A stretch of 10,123 bases of DNA from Clostridia bacterium (lineage in GTDB: Bacteria; Bacillota; Clostridia; Christensenellales; Borkfalkiaceae), in contig JAIDOO010000124.1 of NCBI GenBank assembly GCA_029063275.1, positions 1-10,123 of the forward strand, read 5' to 3'. This document shows, one piece after another, positions 1 through 6,359 of this stretch; position 1 is the stretch's first letter, and every line of letters starts with the position of its first letter. Under the pieces are notes generated by a model. That model ran no database searches. It worked only from the letters and a program-made list of their open reading frames with translations, and was not told the origin of the DNA. The position numbers and the translations under genes were made by a program.

Positions 1-5
1 CAATT

Positions 6-23
6 AAAAAACGCGGGTTTTTT
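6..23 (-). terminator. Weak possible terminator after fusA
   Basis: A short inverted repeat (AAAAAAC / GTTTTTT, 7 bp, 4-base loop GCGG on the plus strand) has T runs on both sides. It could stop transcripts leaving fusA on the minus strand, or plus-strand transcripts entering from the left. The stem has only one G-C pair outside the loop, so as seen it is weak. It lies at the window edge and the fold could be wider. Whether tuf follows fusA cannot be seen. Confidence 0.3.
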
Positions 24-30
24 ATTTTTT

Positions 31-84
31 TTACCGTATCGGTAAATTCAAAATTTTAACTGCTTAAACGCATAAATCGCGTTT
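31..84 (-). other. Two hairpins just downstream of fusA
   Basis: Two inverted repeats follow the fusA stop codon. AAACGC (66-71) pairs with GCGTTT (79-84) around a 7-base loop and touches the stop codon. TTACCG (31-36) pairs with CGGTAA (40-45) around a 3-base loop. In the direction of fusA transcription neither is followed directly by a U run, so they are not classical terminators. They may protect the 3' end of the mRNA or be part of a longer 3' structure. Confidence 0.4.
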
Positions 85-2189
85 TAATTTTTCTTAGCTC
101 TCTCGCCGATTACTTTTTCGGCAACGCTCTTGGGAACTTCAGCGTAGTGGTCGAACTGCATTGTGAACTGACCTCTGCCCTGAGTTCTCGAACGCAGGTC
201 GGTAGCGTAGCCGAACATTTCGGAAAGGGGAACTTCCGCGTCAACTACCTTTGCTCCCGCTCTGTCGTCCGTGGAAATAATCGTGCCGCGGCGTGCGGTT
301 ACGTTACCCATAATATCGCCGAAATAGTCGTCGGGGGTGATAACTTCAACCTTCATAATGGGTTCCAAAAGCACGGGATTTGCTTTGGTCATACCGTCCT
401 TAAAGCCCATAGAGCCTGCAATCTGGAAAGCCATTTCCGAAGAGTCGACCTCGTGGTAGCTTCCGTCGTAAACCTGGATTTTGAAGTCAACGACTTCGTA
501 TCCCGCGAGGAAACCGTTTTTAGCCGCGCCCTGGATACCCTTGTCGATAGCGGGAATGTATTCCTTGGGAATAGAGCCGCCGACGGTCAAATCTTCGAAG
601 GTGTAGCCCGAACCGGGTTCGCCGGGAATCATATGAAGCTTACAGTGTCCGTACTGACCTTTACCGCCCGACTGACGCTTGTACATACCTTCGCAGTCAA
701 CAGCTTTTCTGATAGTCTCGCGGTAAGCAACCTGCGGTGCGCCTACGTTTGCCTCTACCTTGAATTCGCGCAAAAGTCTGTCTACGATAATGTCAAGGTG
801 CAACTCGCCCATACCCGCTATAATGGTCTGACCGGTTTCCTGATCGGTATAGGTCTTGAACGTGGGGTCTTCTTCGGCAAGCTTGATAAGCGCCATAGTC
901 ATTTTTTCCTGTCCCGCTTTGGTCTTGGGCTCGATAGAGAGCTGGATAACGGGATCGGAGAAAGTCATTTGTTCGAGGACGATAGGATGCTTTTCGTCGC
1001 AAAGGGTATCGCCCGTAGTGGTGTCTTTAAGCCCGACGATTGCGCAGATATCGCCCGAGTAAACTCTGGGGATTTCGGTACGGGTGTTCGCGTGCATCTG
1101 CACAAGGCGTCCGACCCTTTCCTTTTTGCCCTTGGTCGAGTTGTAGCAGTACGAACCCGAGTCAAGCACGCCGGAGTATGCTCTGAAATATGCAAGACGG
1201 CCTACGAAGGGGTCGGTTGCAATCTTGAATGCAAGTCCCGCAAAAGGAGCGTCGTCGGAAGTTTCTCTCTCTTCCTCTTTGCCGTTGTCGGGGTTTACGC
1301 CCTTGACGTGAGCAACGTCCACGGGCGAGGGAAGATAGTCGATAACCGCGTCCAGAAGCATCTGTACGCCCTTGTTCTTATAGGACGAACCGCAAAGAAC
1401 GGGGGTGCACTTCATATCGATAGTAGCCTTTCTGAGACCTTTTCTGATTTCTTCGGGGGTGAGTTCCATCGTTTCGAGGAACTTTTCCATAAGCTCGTCG
1501 TCGCCCTCTGCCGCAGCTTCCATAACCGCCATGTGGGCTTCTTCCGCCGCGTCCTTCATATCTGCGGGGATTTCGTCCTTGTGGTACTGTTTGCCGTCGT
1601 CCGAGTCATAGATTTCCGCGTTCATTTCGATAAGGTCTACGATACCGCGGAATGTATCCTCTTTACCTATGGGAAGCTCGATGGGAACGGGGTTTGCGTT
1701 AAGTCTTTCGCGCATCATCTGGACCGCGCGGGGGAAGTTTGCGCCGTTGATGTCCATTTTGTTGACGTATGCGATACGGGGTACCTTATACTTGTCAGCC
1801 TGACGCCAAACGGTTTCGGACTGGGGTTCAACGCCGCCCTTCGCGCAGAAGGTTGCGACCGCGCCGTCGAGAACGCGCAACGAACGCTCTACCTCTACCG
1901 TAAAGTCAACGTGTCCCGGGGTATCGATAATGTTAATTCTGCACTCGTCTTTTTTGGTAAGACCGGTTCTCGTCCAATGGCAGGTGGTCGCGGCGGAAGT
2001 TATGGTAATACCTCTTTCCTGCTCCTGAACCATCCAGTCCATAGTTGCGGTACCGTCGTGGGTTTCGCCGATCTTGTGGTTAATACCGGTGTAGTACAAA
2101 ATACGTTCGGTAGTAGTGGTTTTGCCGGCGTCGATGTGCGCCATAATACCGATATTTCTGGTGTGGCCTAAATCGTATTCTCTTGCCAT
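84..2189 (-). CDS. fusA: Elongation factor G
   Basis: EF-G is the cytoplasmic GTPase that drives translocation of tRNAs and mRNA through the ribosome and, with RRF, recycles ribosomes. The product has 701 residues, normal for the family. GTPase motifs are intact: P-loop AHIDAGKT (17-24), switch I RGITITSA (59-66), DTPGHVDF (89-96), NKMD (143-146) and a G5 motif GSSYKNKG (267-274). Domains II to V follow to the C-terminus without a break. NKMD is followed by Ile where many EF-Gs have Arg, a variant I associate with clostridial sequences. The ATG lies 10 bases after the rpsG stop, behind an AGAGG ribosome binding site, so the gene is co-transcribed with rpsG. It is the last str-operon gene visible; tuf is not within the 83 bases downstream. 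Nothing suggests a duplicate or a resistance-type FusB protein. Confidence 0.98.
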   Translation of the reverse strand: MAREYDLGHTRNIGIMAHIDAGKTTTTERILYYTGINHKIGETHDGTATMDWMVQEQERGITITSAATTCHWTRTGLTKKDECRINIIDTPGHVDFTVEVERSLRVLDGAVATFCAKGGVEPQSETVWRQADKYKVPRIAYVNKMDINGANFPRAVQMMRERLNANPVPIELPIGKEDTFRGIVDLIEMNAEIYDSDDGKQYHKDEIPADMKDAAEEAHMAVMEAAAEGDDELMEKFLETMELTPEEIRKGLRKATIDMKCTPVLCGSSYKNKGVQMLLDAVIDYLPSPVDVAHVKGVNPDNGKEEERETSDDAPFAGLAFKIATDPFVGRLAYFRAYSGVLDSGSYCYNSTKGKKERVGRLVQMHANTRTEIPRVYSGDICAIVGLKDTTTGDTLCDEKHPIVLEQMTFSDPVIQLSIEPKTKAGQEKMTMALIKLAEEDPTFKTYTDQETGQTIIAGMGELHLDIIVDRLLREFKVEANVGAPQVAYRETIRKAVDCEGMYKRQSGGKGQYGHCKLHMIPGEPGSGYTFEDLTVGGSIPKEYIPAIDKGIQGAAKNGFLAGYEVVDFKIQVYDGSYHEVDSSEMAFQIAGSMGFKDGMTKANPVLLEPIMKVEVITPDDYFGDIMGNVTARRGTIISTDDRAGAKVVDAEVPLSEMFGYATDLRSRTQGRGQFTMQFDHYAEVPKSVAEKVIGERAKKN

Positions 2190-2199
2190 AGCCTACCTC

Positions 2200-2670
2200 T
2201 TAAAATCTGAAGTGTGCAAACGCCTTGTTTGCTTCTGCCATTCTGTGCGTGTCTTCCTTCTTCTTGACCGCACCGCCTGCGTTGTTGTATGCGTCCATAA
2301 GCTCAGCCGCAAGCTTCTGCGCCATTTCGCGCTCGCTTCTCTTGCGGGTGGAAATAACCAGCCAGCGGATTGCAAGGGTCTGACGCCTTTCGGGTCTGAT
2401 TTCGATGGGAACCTGATAGTTGGCACCGCCGACGCGCCTTGCCTTTACTTCCAATACGGGCATAATGTTGTTCATTGCCTGATTGAAAATTTCCATGGGG
2501 TCTTGTCCCAATTTTTCACTCATTATTCTGAAAGCATCGTAAACGATGTTCTGTGCCGTACCGCGCTTGCCGTCGTACATAATCTGGTTGATAAGCTTGG
2601 TTACAACCTTACTGCCGTACACGGGATCGGGTAATACGTCCCTCTTGGGAACGCCGCCTCTTCTGGGCAT
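2200..2670 (-). CDS. rpsG: 30S ribosomal protein S7
   Basis: S7 is the primary assembly protein of the 16S rRNA 3' major domain and lines the ribosomal E site. The product has 156 residues, the standard bacterial length. The start MPRRGG, the central [11 protein letters not shown] and [12 protein letters not shown] segments and the end NKAFAHFRF are diagnostic. The start at 2670 was chosen over an in-frame ATG 8 codons earlier because it follows AGGAGGA (2675-2681) at good spacing and matches the conserved N-terminus. fusA follows after 10 bases. In Escherichia coli S7 represses its own operon by binding the rpsL-rpsG gap. Here that gap is 383 bases and carries hairpins directly before the ribosome binding site, so autoregulation is plausible but not shown. 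Confidence 0.98.
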   Translation of the reverse strand: MPRRGGVPKRDVLPDPVYGSKVVTKLINQIMYDGKRGTAQNIVYDAFRIMSEKLGQDPMEIFNQAMNNIMPVLEVKARRVGGANYQVPIEIRPERRQTLAIRWLVISTRKRSEREMAQKLAAELMDAYNNAGGAVKKKEDTHRMAEANKAFAHFRF

Positions 2671-2687
2671 AAAATCCTCCTTTTTTC

Positions 2688-2723
2688 GTTGCAATCTCGC
2701 ACGCGATATTGCAACGAGATTGC
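2688..2723 (-). promoter_or_regulatory. Two mutually exclusive hairpins before the rpsG ribosome binding site
   Basis: Seen directly: GTTGCAAT (2688-2695) is perfectly repeated in inverse at 2708-2715. Inside it, TCGC (2697-2700) matches GCGA (2703-2706), giving a nearly complete hairpin. In the same stretch GCAATCTCG (2691-2699) is a perfect 9-bp inverse of CGAGATTGC (2715-2723). Both folds use bases 2691-2695, so only one can form at a time. In the rpsG mRNA they sit 7 bases upstream of the AGGAGG site. This is the arrangement expected of a translational switch or an S7-binding autoregulatory site; that role is inferred. Confidence 0.55.
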
Positions 2724-2970
2724 TAATGTCGTGAATTTTCTTAACGGGCGAAATGAATCCGCCATTAAAAATTCCGACGTTGATTATTTTTTATTTTTTT
2801 GTGTTTTTAAGGGTTTACCTTAAATAAGCTATTGCTTGCCTGATAATTTTTATCCGGTAGCAAATCTTCTCTGCGCGTTATGCGCAAATACTGCCTACTT
2901 TTATCGGTAAGGGTAAATATATTCCGAAAACAAAGTAGTGCAATAATATTGCCTTCGTATCTTAAATACG
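2724..2970 (-). other. Structured non-coding region between rpsL and rpsG
   Basis: No credible gene was found here. On the minus strand it would be the rpsG-fusA leader or intercistronic RNA. Short hairpins follow one another: CGTAT/ATACG (2956-2970), GCAAT/ATTGC (2940-2952), CTACTTT/AAAGTAG (2895-2938) with an inner TCGG/CCGA, TGCGC/GCGCA (2872-2886) and TTTAAGG/CCTTAAA (2806-2824). Then comes an A-rich, probably unpaired stretch (about 2780-2805), before the switch-like stems next to rpsG. Individual stems are 5 to 7 bp and any one could be chance; the density is the notable point. A conserved structured RNA would be supported by covariation in relatives. Confidence 0.4.
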
Positions 2971-2974
2971 TTAG

Positions 2975-3002
2975 TTTATATTTGGCTTTCGCTCAAATCA
3001 AA
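2975..3002 (-). promoter_or_regulatory. Candidate promoter for rpsG-fusA
   Basis: On the minus strand TTTGAT (2997-3002) and TATAAA (2975-2980) are separated by 16 bases, a fair sigma-A-type match. It lies just after a terminator-like hairpin behind rpsL, so rpsG-fusA could be transcribed separately with a leader of about 300 bases. The -35 box is weak, and the AT-rich context makes chance matches likely. Confidence 0.35.
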
Positions 3003-3016
3003 CTTTAATTATGACG

Positions 3017-3051
3017 AAAAAACGCCGTAATGCGACGCAGATATGCGTTTT
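3017..3051 (-). terminator. Attenuator-like terminator right after rpsL
   Basis: Immediately after the rpsL stop, minus-strand RNA can pair AAAACGC (3051-3045) with GCGTTTT (3025-3019), ending in a run of six U (3022-3017), which resembles an intrinsic terminator. A competing hairpin, ACGCA/TGCGT with loop TATC (3048-3035), uses part of the same 5' arm and would prevent the terminator fold. The 5' arm lies within the footprint of a ribosome paused at the rpsL stop codon. The 19-base loop makes the terminator moderate in strength. Partial termination or attenuation before rpsG is an inference. Confidence 0.45.
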
Positions 3052-3053
3052 AA

Positions 3054-3425
3054 TTACTTAGGCTTTTTAGCACCGTACAAAGAGCGCGACTGCATTCTCT
3101 TCGATACGCCTGCCGTATCCAGCGCGCCGCGGATAATGTGGTAACGGACGCCGGGCAAATCCTTAACTCTTCCGCCTCTGATGAGTACGGACGAGTGCTC
3201 CTGCAAGTTATGACCTTCGCCGGGAATGTAAACGGTACCTTCCTGCTTGTTGGTAAGTCTTACTCTTGCAATCTTTCTTATAGCCGAGTTGGGCTTTTTA
3301 GGCGTGGTTGTCGTAACCGAAAGGCAAACGCCGCGCTTCTGGGGACAATTGTCCAGAATGGGCGACTTGGATTTGTCTATCTGTCTTTCTCTGCCTTTTC
3401 TTATAAGCTGATTGATTGTAGGCAT
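3054..3425 (-). CDS. rpsL: 30S ribosomal protein S12
   Basis: S12 sits at the decoding centre of the 30S subunit and takes part in tRNA selection and translational accuracy. The product has 123 residues, the usual length of the short form. The start [13 protein letters not shown], the [10 protein letters not shown] loop and the [13 protein letters not shown] loop are diagnostic. The two lysines whose change gives streptomycin resistance are wild type (K43 and K88 counting the first Met). D89, the residue methylthiolated by RimO in bacteria that have it, is present. The start at 3425 was chosen over an in-frame ATG 19 codons upstream because AAGGAGGA (3431-3438) precedes it and the N-terminus matches the family. 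It is the first gene of the str operon here, served by the promoter at 3553-3581. Confidence 0.98.
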   Translation of the reverse strand: MPTINQLIRKGRERQIDKSKSPILDNCPQKRGVCLSVTTTTPKKPNSAIRKIARVRLTNKQEGTVYIPGEGHNLQEHSSVLIRGGRVKDLPGVRYHIIRGALDTAGVSKRMQSRSLYGAKKPK

Positions 3426-3430
3426 TTCTA

Positions 3431-3548
3431 TCCTCCTTGTTTTACTCGATCCATTAAGACCTGTGGAATATATTTCTCTCACCGCATACCCTTAATTGCG
3501 GAGGGGGAAAAAGCAAAATTATATAGCACGCCTATATTAAGCGTGCTA
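3431..3548 (-). promoter_or_regulatory. rpsL leader with 5' hairpin and anti-Shine-Dalgarno tract
   Basis: The leader between the promoter and rpsL holds two clear elements. TAGCACGC/GCGTGCTA (8 bp, 9-base loop, 3524-3548) would lie at the extreme 5' end of the mRNA. A C-rich tract, CCCCCTCC on the minus strand (3507-3500), can pair through CCTCC with the GGAGG of the rpsL ribosome binding site (3432-3436). That tract overlaps one arm of another small hairpin, CCGCA/TGCGG (3482-3501), so the two pairings exclude each other. A regulatory leader is plausible; the ligand or protein, if any, is unknown. Confidence 0.5.
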
Positions 3549-3552
3549 AACG

Positions 3553-3581
3553 ATTTTAACAAATATTTACAGTGTTGTCAA
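3553..3581 (-). promoter_or_regulatory. Strong promoter of the str operon
   Basis: On the minus strand a perfect TTGACA (3576-3581) and TAAAAT (3553-3558) are separated by exactly 17 bases, a near-consensus sigma-A promoter. An AT-rich stretch upstream (3582-3610) could act as an UP element. The start point should be near 3546, giving a leader of about 120 bases before rpsL. The promoter begins only 26 bases after the stop of the preceding gene. No strong terminator separates the two, so read-through from the recG operon is possible. Confidence 0.85.
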
Positions 3582-3607
3582 ACGAATTTCGGAAATTTGC
3601 TCAAATT

Positions 3608-4147
3608 TTAAGGTAAAAGCCCCTGCCAACCCAGCCATTGCGAAAACAGACCCGAGCAATGACAGATTTTGTAAACGTTGATTTTTTTGCGCGCAAGCTT
3701 AACCGTGATTTCCTGTGCGTAATACTGCACGTCCCGCACGTCAAGCCTTGTAAACGAGTAGGGTTTTGAAAATGCGGGCGTAACTTTTGCCACGCCGCCG
3801 ACAACCTCTATCTTTCTGCGCATGTAAATATAAACGTACACAAGACAAGCAACAGCCAGCGCAATCATTCCGACGTTTAAAAATATTTTAGTAAACAGAT
3901 TGACGGACGACGGATTGCGGCTGACCTGACGGTTGAAAAATACCGTTATCGTGGTAAAGAGGATAAACCCCGCAAGAAGCGAAATTATGTAAATTATCGG
4001 CAATTTGACGGTAAAACGGTCGGGGTCGGCTTTGCCCTCTTTTTTGAGCCTTGAACGCTCCGCAAGCCCCAGGGCGACCGAGCCCAAAATCTGCACCGAA
4101 CCGGGAACCACAACGTATTCTATCCAAGTCAACGCGGTATCGCTCAT
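3608..4147 (-). CDS. Predicted membrane protein of unknown function
   Basis: This 179-residue protein is not recognised with certainty. It has a hydrophobic stretch near residues 8-28, two clear membrane helices at about 48-71 and 88-108, and then a basic MRRK motif that would place the C-terminus in the cytoplasm. Residues about 111-170 alternate short polar and beta-type segments (KIEVVGGVAKVTP, SFTRLDVRDVQYY, ITVKLARKKINVYK) and end in GLFSQWL. This layout resembles small clostridial membrane proteins with a C-terminal PH-like domain, such as those grouped as DUF6560; that is a resemblance by eye only. The ATG follows AAGAGG and lies 9 bases after the recG stop, so it is co-transcribed with recG. 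A shared function with recG should not be assumed. The gene runs up to the str operon promoter. Confidence 0.75.
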   Translation of the reverse strand: MSDTALTWIEYVVVPGSVQILGSVALGLAERSRLKKEGKADPDRFTVKLPIIYIISLLAGFILFTTITVFFNRQVSRNPSSVNLFTKIFLNVGMIALAVACLVYVYIYMRRKIEVVGGVAKVTPAFSKPYSFTRLDVRDVQYYAQEITVKLARKKINVYKICHCSGLFSQWLGWQGLLP

Positions 4148-4156
4148 AAAAACCTC

Positions 4157-6163
4157 TTAATTCAAAATTACGTCTTTTAAGCTCTCGTACTTCTGCGCGG
4201 CGATGCTTGTAAGCTGGCGCGTGTCGAATATGCCCGAAAAGGCTTCGTCAGAAATCGCCTTTGCCGTAAACACAACCGACACGGGAAAGCGCAGTTTGTT
4301 GATTTCGCTGAGAATTCTTCCGCTCTGGCGTGTTCCCATAAAGTCGCCGCCGCCTCTCAGCTTTAAGTCGGCTTCCGCTATTTCAAATCCGTCTGAGCTG
4401 TTTTTGATGACCGAAAGCCGCGCCGCCGCCTCTTCGGTATCCGCTCCCGGAAGTAAAAAGCAATAGCTTTTTTTATCCCCTCTGCCTACGCGCCCGCGCA
4501 ACTGGTGAAGCTGTGAAAGCCCGAATCTTTCGGCGTTATATATTATCATAGTGGTAGCGTCGGGAACGTCCACACCAACCTCTATAACGGTGGTCGACAC
4601 CAGGCAGTCGTATTCCTTTGCCTTAAACGCCGCCATAATTTCGTTTTTCTGCTTGTCTTTCATCTTGCCGTGCAAAAGCGCGATTTTCAAGGACGGCATT
4701 TTCGCCCGCAACTCTTCGTAAAGCTCTGTAACCGACATAACGGTGCCCTCGTCGTCGCCCTCTATTTTGGGACATACAAAATAGGTCTGCTCGCCTGCCG
4801 CCGACCGCTGGGATACATAGCGGTACATATCGTTGTATTTATGCGGAAGTATTATCGAGGTGGTAATTTCCTGCCTTGACGCGGGCTTGTCCTTTATTGT
4901 CGTGATATCCAAATCGCCGTAAAAAATGAGCGACAGCGTGCGCGGAATGGGCGTAGCCGACATAATCAATACGTCGCACCCCTCGCCCTTATCCGACAGC
5001 GAAGCCCTTTGGGCTACGCCGAAGCGGTGCTGTTCGTCGCAGACGACGAAAGCAAGCTTTCGGAACACCACGTCGCCTTGAATAACCGCGTGGGTACCGC
5101 AGACTATATTTATTTCGCCGTTTGCAAGCTTTTTCTTTATATCTTTCTTTTCCGAGGCTGGCGTTGACCCGGTCAGGGCACGCACCTCGTAATCGGGGAA
5201 ATATTTTTGGATTAACGCCGCGTTCTGACGCGCCAGCACTTCGGTCGGGGCAATCATCGCCGCCTGATAGCCGGATTTTACCGCCATAAAAATGCCCGCA
5301 AGCGCCACGGCGGTTTTACCGCTTCCTACGTCGCCCTGCAAAAGCCTGTTCATAACGTGCGGAGAATGAACGTTGCCGAAAATATCTTCAACCGCGTTTT
5401 TTTGCCCCTCGGTAAACTCAAACGGAAAGCGCGAAACAAATTCGCCGACCTCTTCGCGCGTTACTCCGTACGCGTTAAGACGCGCGTCGTCCCGACCGCC
5501 CTTTATAACTTTGAAAGCGGAAATAAGCAAAAAATACTCTTCCAGCGCGATACGCGCCGCGCCCTGCTCCGCGTCCTTTTTGTTGAGGGGCTGATGCACC
5601 TTTAAATATGCTTCCTTTAAGGGTGAAAGCGAATACTTTTTTTGCAACACGGGCGGTATGTTGCTTGAAACCGAAACCTTTTGCAATGCCTGCCTTACAG
5701 CCGTGCGCACTATACCCTGCGTAAGCGTTCCGCTTAAAGGATAGACGGGGATAATCCCCTTCAAATATGCGTTTCTGTCGGCGCGCTCGAACTGGGGATT
5801 GAACATAGTGCAACCCATACCGTCGCGGTTGTTCACCCTGCCGTAAAACAGAAATTCTCCCCTGCCGAGTTTTTCCGCAACGTACATCTGGTTGAACCAA
5901 AGCGCGTTGAAATAGTAATTCCCCTGACGGCAACCCGCTTTTACATAGGGTCTGCGCGAGTGCCGGTTGACCTCTACGGTCAGCACCTCGCACGCGGTTA
6001 AAACGTAGTCGTTGTGATACGCGTCCTTTAAAAGCGATTGCCTGGTCAAATCCAGATAGTCGCGCGGAAAGTGCCTGACGAGCTCTTCAACGGTATAAAT
6101 ATTGAGTTTGTTGAAGTCCTTTTCACGCTTTTCGGAAACGAACTTTAAGTCTGTAAGCCGCAT
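4157..6163 (-). CDS. recG: ATP-dependent DNA helicase RecG
   Basis: RecG is a monomeric superfamily 2 translocase that reverses stalled replication forks and remodels Holliday junctions and R-loops in the cytoplasm. The 668-residue product is slightly shorter than the usual 680-690 but complete. The N-terminal wedge/OB domain (about 1-240) begins with a typical LNIYTVEELVRHFPRDY segment. The helicase core has Walker A GDVGSGKT (277-284), DEQH (376-379), SATPIPRT (402-409) and motif VI QLRGRVGRG (554-562), then the C-terminal GGGDFMGTRQSG segment. The reading frame is closed by a TAA just upstream of the ATG, so this start is the only sensible one. No GGAGG lies at normal spacing before it; the nearest, in a hairpin, is about 25 bases away. 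recG beside fakA and yloU is a conserved arrangement in Bacillota. Confidence 0.97.
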   Translation of the reverse strand: MRLTDLKFVSEKREKDFNKLNIYTVEELVRHFPRDYLDLTRQSLLKDAYHNDYVLTACEVLTVEVNRHSRRPYVKAGCRQGNYYFNALWFNQMYVAEKLGRGEFLFYGRVNNRDGMGCTMFNPQFERADRNAYLKGIIPVYPLSGTLTQGIVRTAVRQALQKVSVSSNIPPVLQKKYSLSPLKEAYLKVHQPLNKKDAEQGAARIALEEYFLLISAFKVIKGGRDDARLNAYGVTREEVGEFVSRFPFEFTEGQKNAVEDIFGNVHSPHVMNRLLQGDVGSGKTAVALAGIFMAVKSGYQAAMIAPTEVLARQNAALIQKYFPDYEVRALTGSTPASEKKDIKKKLANGEINIVCGTHAVIQGDVVFRKLAFVVCDEQHRFGVAQRASLSDKGEGCDVLIMSATPIPRTLSLIFYGDLDITTIKDKPASRQEITTSIILPHKYNDMYRYVSQRSAAGEQTYFVCPKIEGDDEGTVMSVTELYEELRAKMPSLKIALLHGKMKDKQKNEIMAAFKAKEYDCLVSTTVIEVGVDVPDATTMIIYNAERFGLSQLHQLRGRVGRGDKKSYCFLLPGADTEEAAARLSVIKNSSDGFEIAEADLKLRGGGDFMGTRQSGRILSEINKLRFPVSVVFTAKAISDEAFSGIFDTRQLTSIAAQKYESLKDVILN

Positions 6164-6175
6164 TTTTTAAAATTT

Positions 6176-6196
6176 AAGGGAGGTATTACCTCCCTT
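6176..6196. terminator. GC-rich hairpin in the recG leader, terminator-like on the plus strand
   Basis: AAGGGAGGTA (6176-6185) and TACCTCCCTT (6187-6196) form a perfect inverted repeat around one base; a real fold would be 8 bp with a 5-base loop. On the plus strand it runs into TTTTTATT, a good intrinsic terminator. On the minus strand, the direction of fakA and recG, it is followed by the weaker TTAAATTTT and lies 12 bases before the recG ATG. It contains the only GGGAGG near recG. It may end fakA transcripts, modulate recG, or both. Confidence 0.6.
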
Positions 6197-6207
6197 TTTA
6201 TTACTTA

Positions 6208-6236
6208 TATATATTGAATTACTGTAAATGTGTTAA
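6208..6236 (-). promoter_or_regulatory. Candidate recG promoter abutting the palindromic element
   Basis: On the minus strand TTAACA (6231-6236) and TATATA (6208-6213) are 17 bases apart. Transcription would start near 6201, giving a leader of under 40 bases that begins just before the GGGAGG/CCTCCC hairpin. The -35 box overlaps the first two bases of the quasi-palindromic element, so the element's edge helps form it. The sequence is AT-rich and chance matches are possible. Confidence 0.4.
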
Positions 6237-6359
6237 TAAACGCAGAGATACGAGCAAGACAAGGAAAGTGCGGATTTGTTGCAGGGAGTGTACTTTGCGT
6301 ACACGACCAAAACAAAACGCAAACTTGACGCCGTATTGCGAAGTATATATGTGTTTATT
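6235..6359. repeat. 125-base quasi-palindromic element (MITE-like or structured RNA)
   Basis: The ends are imperfect inverted repeats: bases 6235-6250 pair with 6344-6359 in 13 of 16 positions, plus one G-T. Further paired blocks follow inward in the correct order: GCAAGAC (6254-6260) with GTATTGC (6333-6339), one mismatch; AAGTGCG (6266-6272) with CGC-AA-ACTT (6318-6326); TTTGTT (6275-6280) with AACAAA (6311-6316); and a perfect GTGTAC/GTACAC apex (6288-6304) with loop TTTGC. It therefore folds as one long interrupted hairpin. It starts inside the last codon and stop of fakA and ends beside the candidate recG promoter. No reading frame in it looks like a protein. A small non-autonomous element or palindromic repeat is the best explanation. 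No clear target duplication was found. Confidence 0.6.

Noticed and set aside
147..2171. A 674-codon open frame on the plus strand, antisense to fusA
   Set aside because: It mirrors fusA codon for codon, has no ribosome binding site or recognisable domain, and is what a strongly biased coding sequence produces on its complement.
3138..3611. A 157-codon plus-strand frame over rpsL and its promoter
   Set aside because: It is antisense to rpsL and runs across the rpsL promoter and leader; its sequence resembles no family.
3601..3700. A possible frameshift at the 3' end of the membrane protein gene, because a second frame stays open to 3601
   Set aside because: The existing end (GLFSQWL with a short tail) fits the expected domain end by eye, and the alternative frame gives no better family match.
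5475..5993. A 172-codon minus-strand frame inside recG
   Set aside because: It lies entirely within recG in another frame, with no start signal and low-complexity Arg/Gly-rich content typical of a shadow frame.
6260..6359. CRISPR-like or tandem repeat in the AC-rich spacer after fakA
   Set aside because: There are no regularly spaced direct repeats; the internal similarity is inverted and explained by the single quasi-palindrome.
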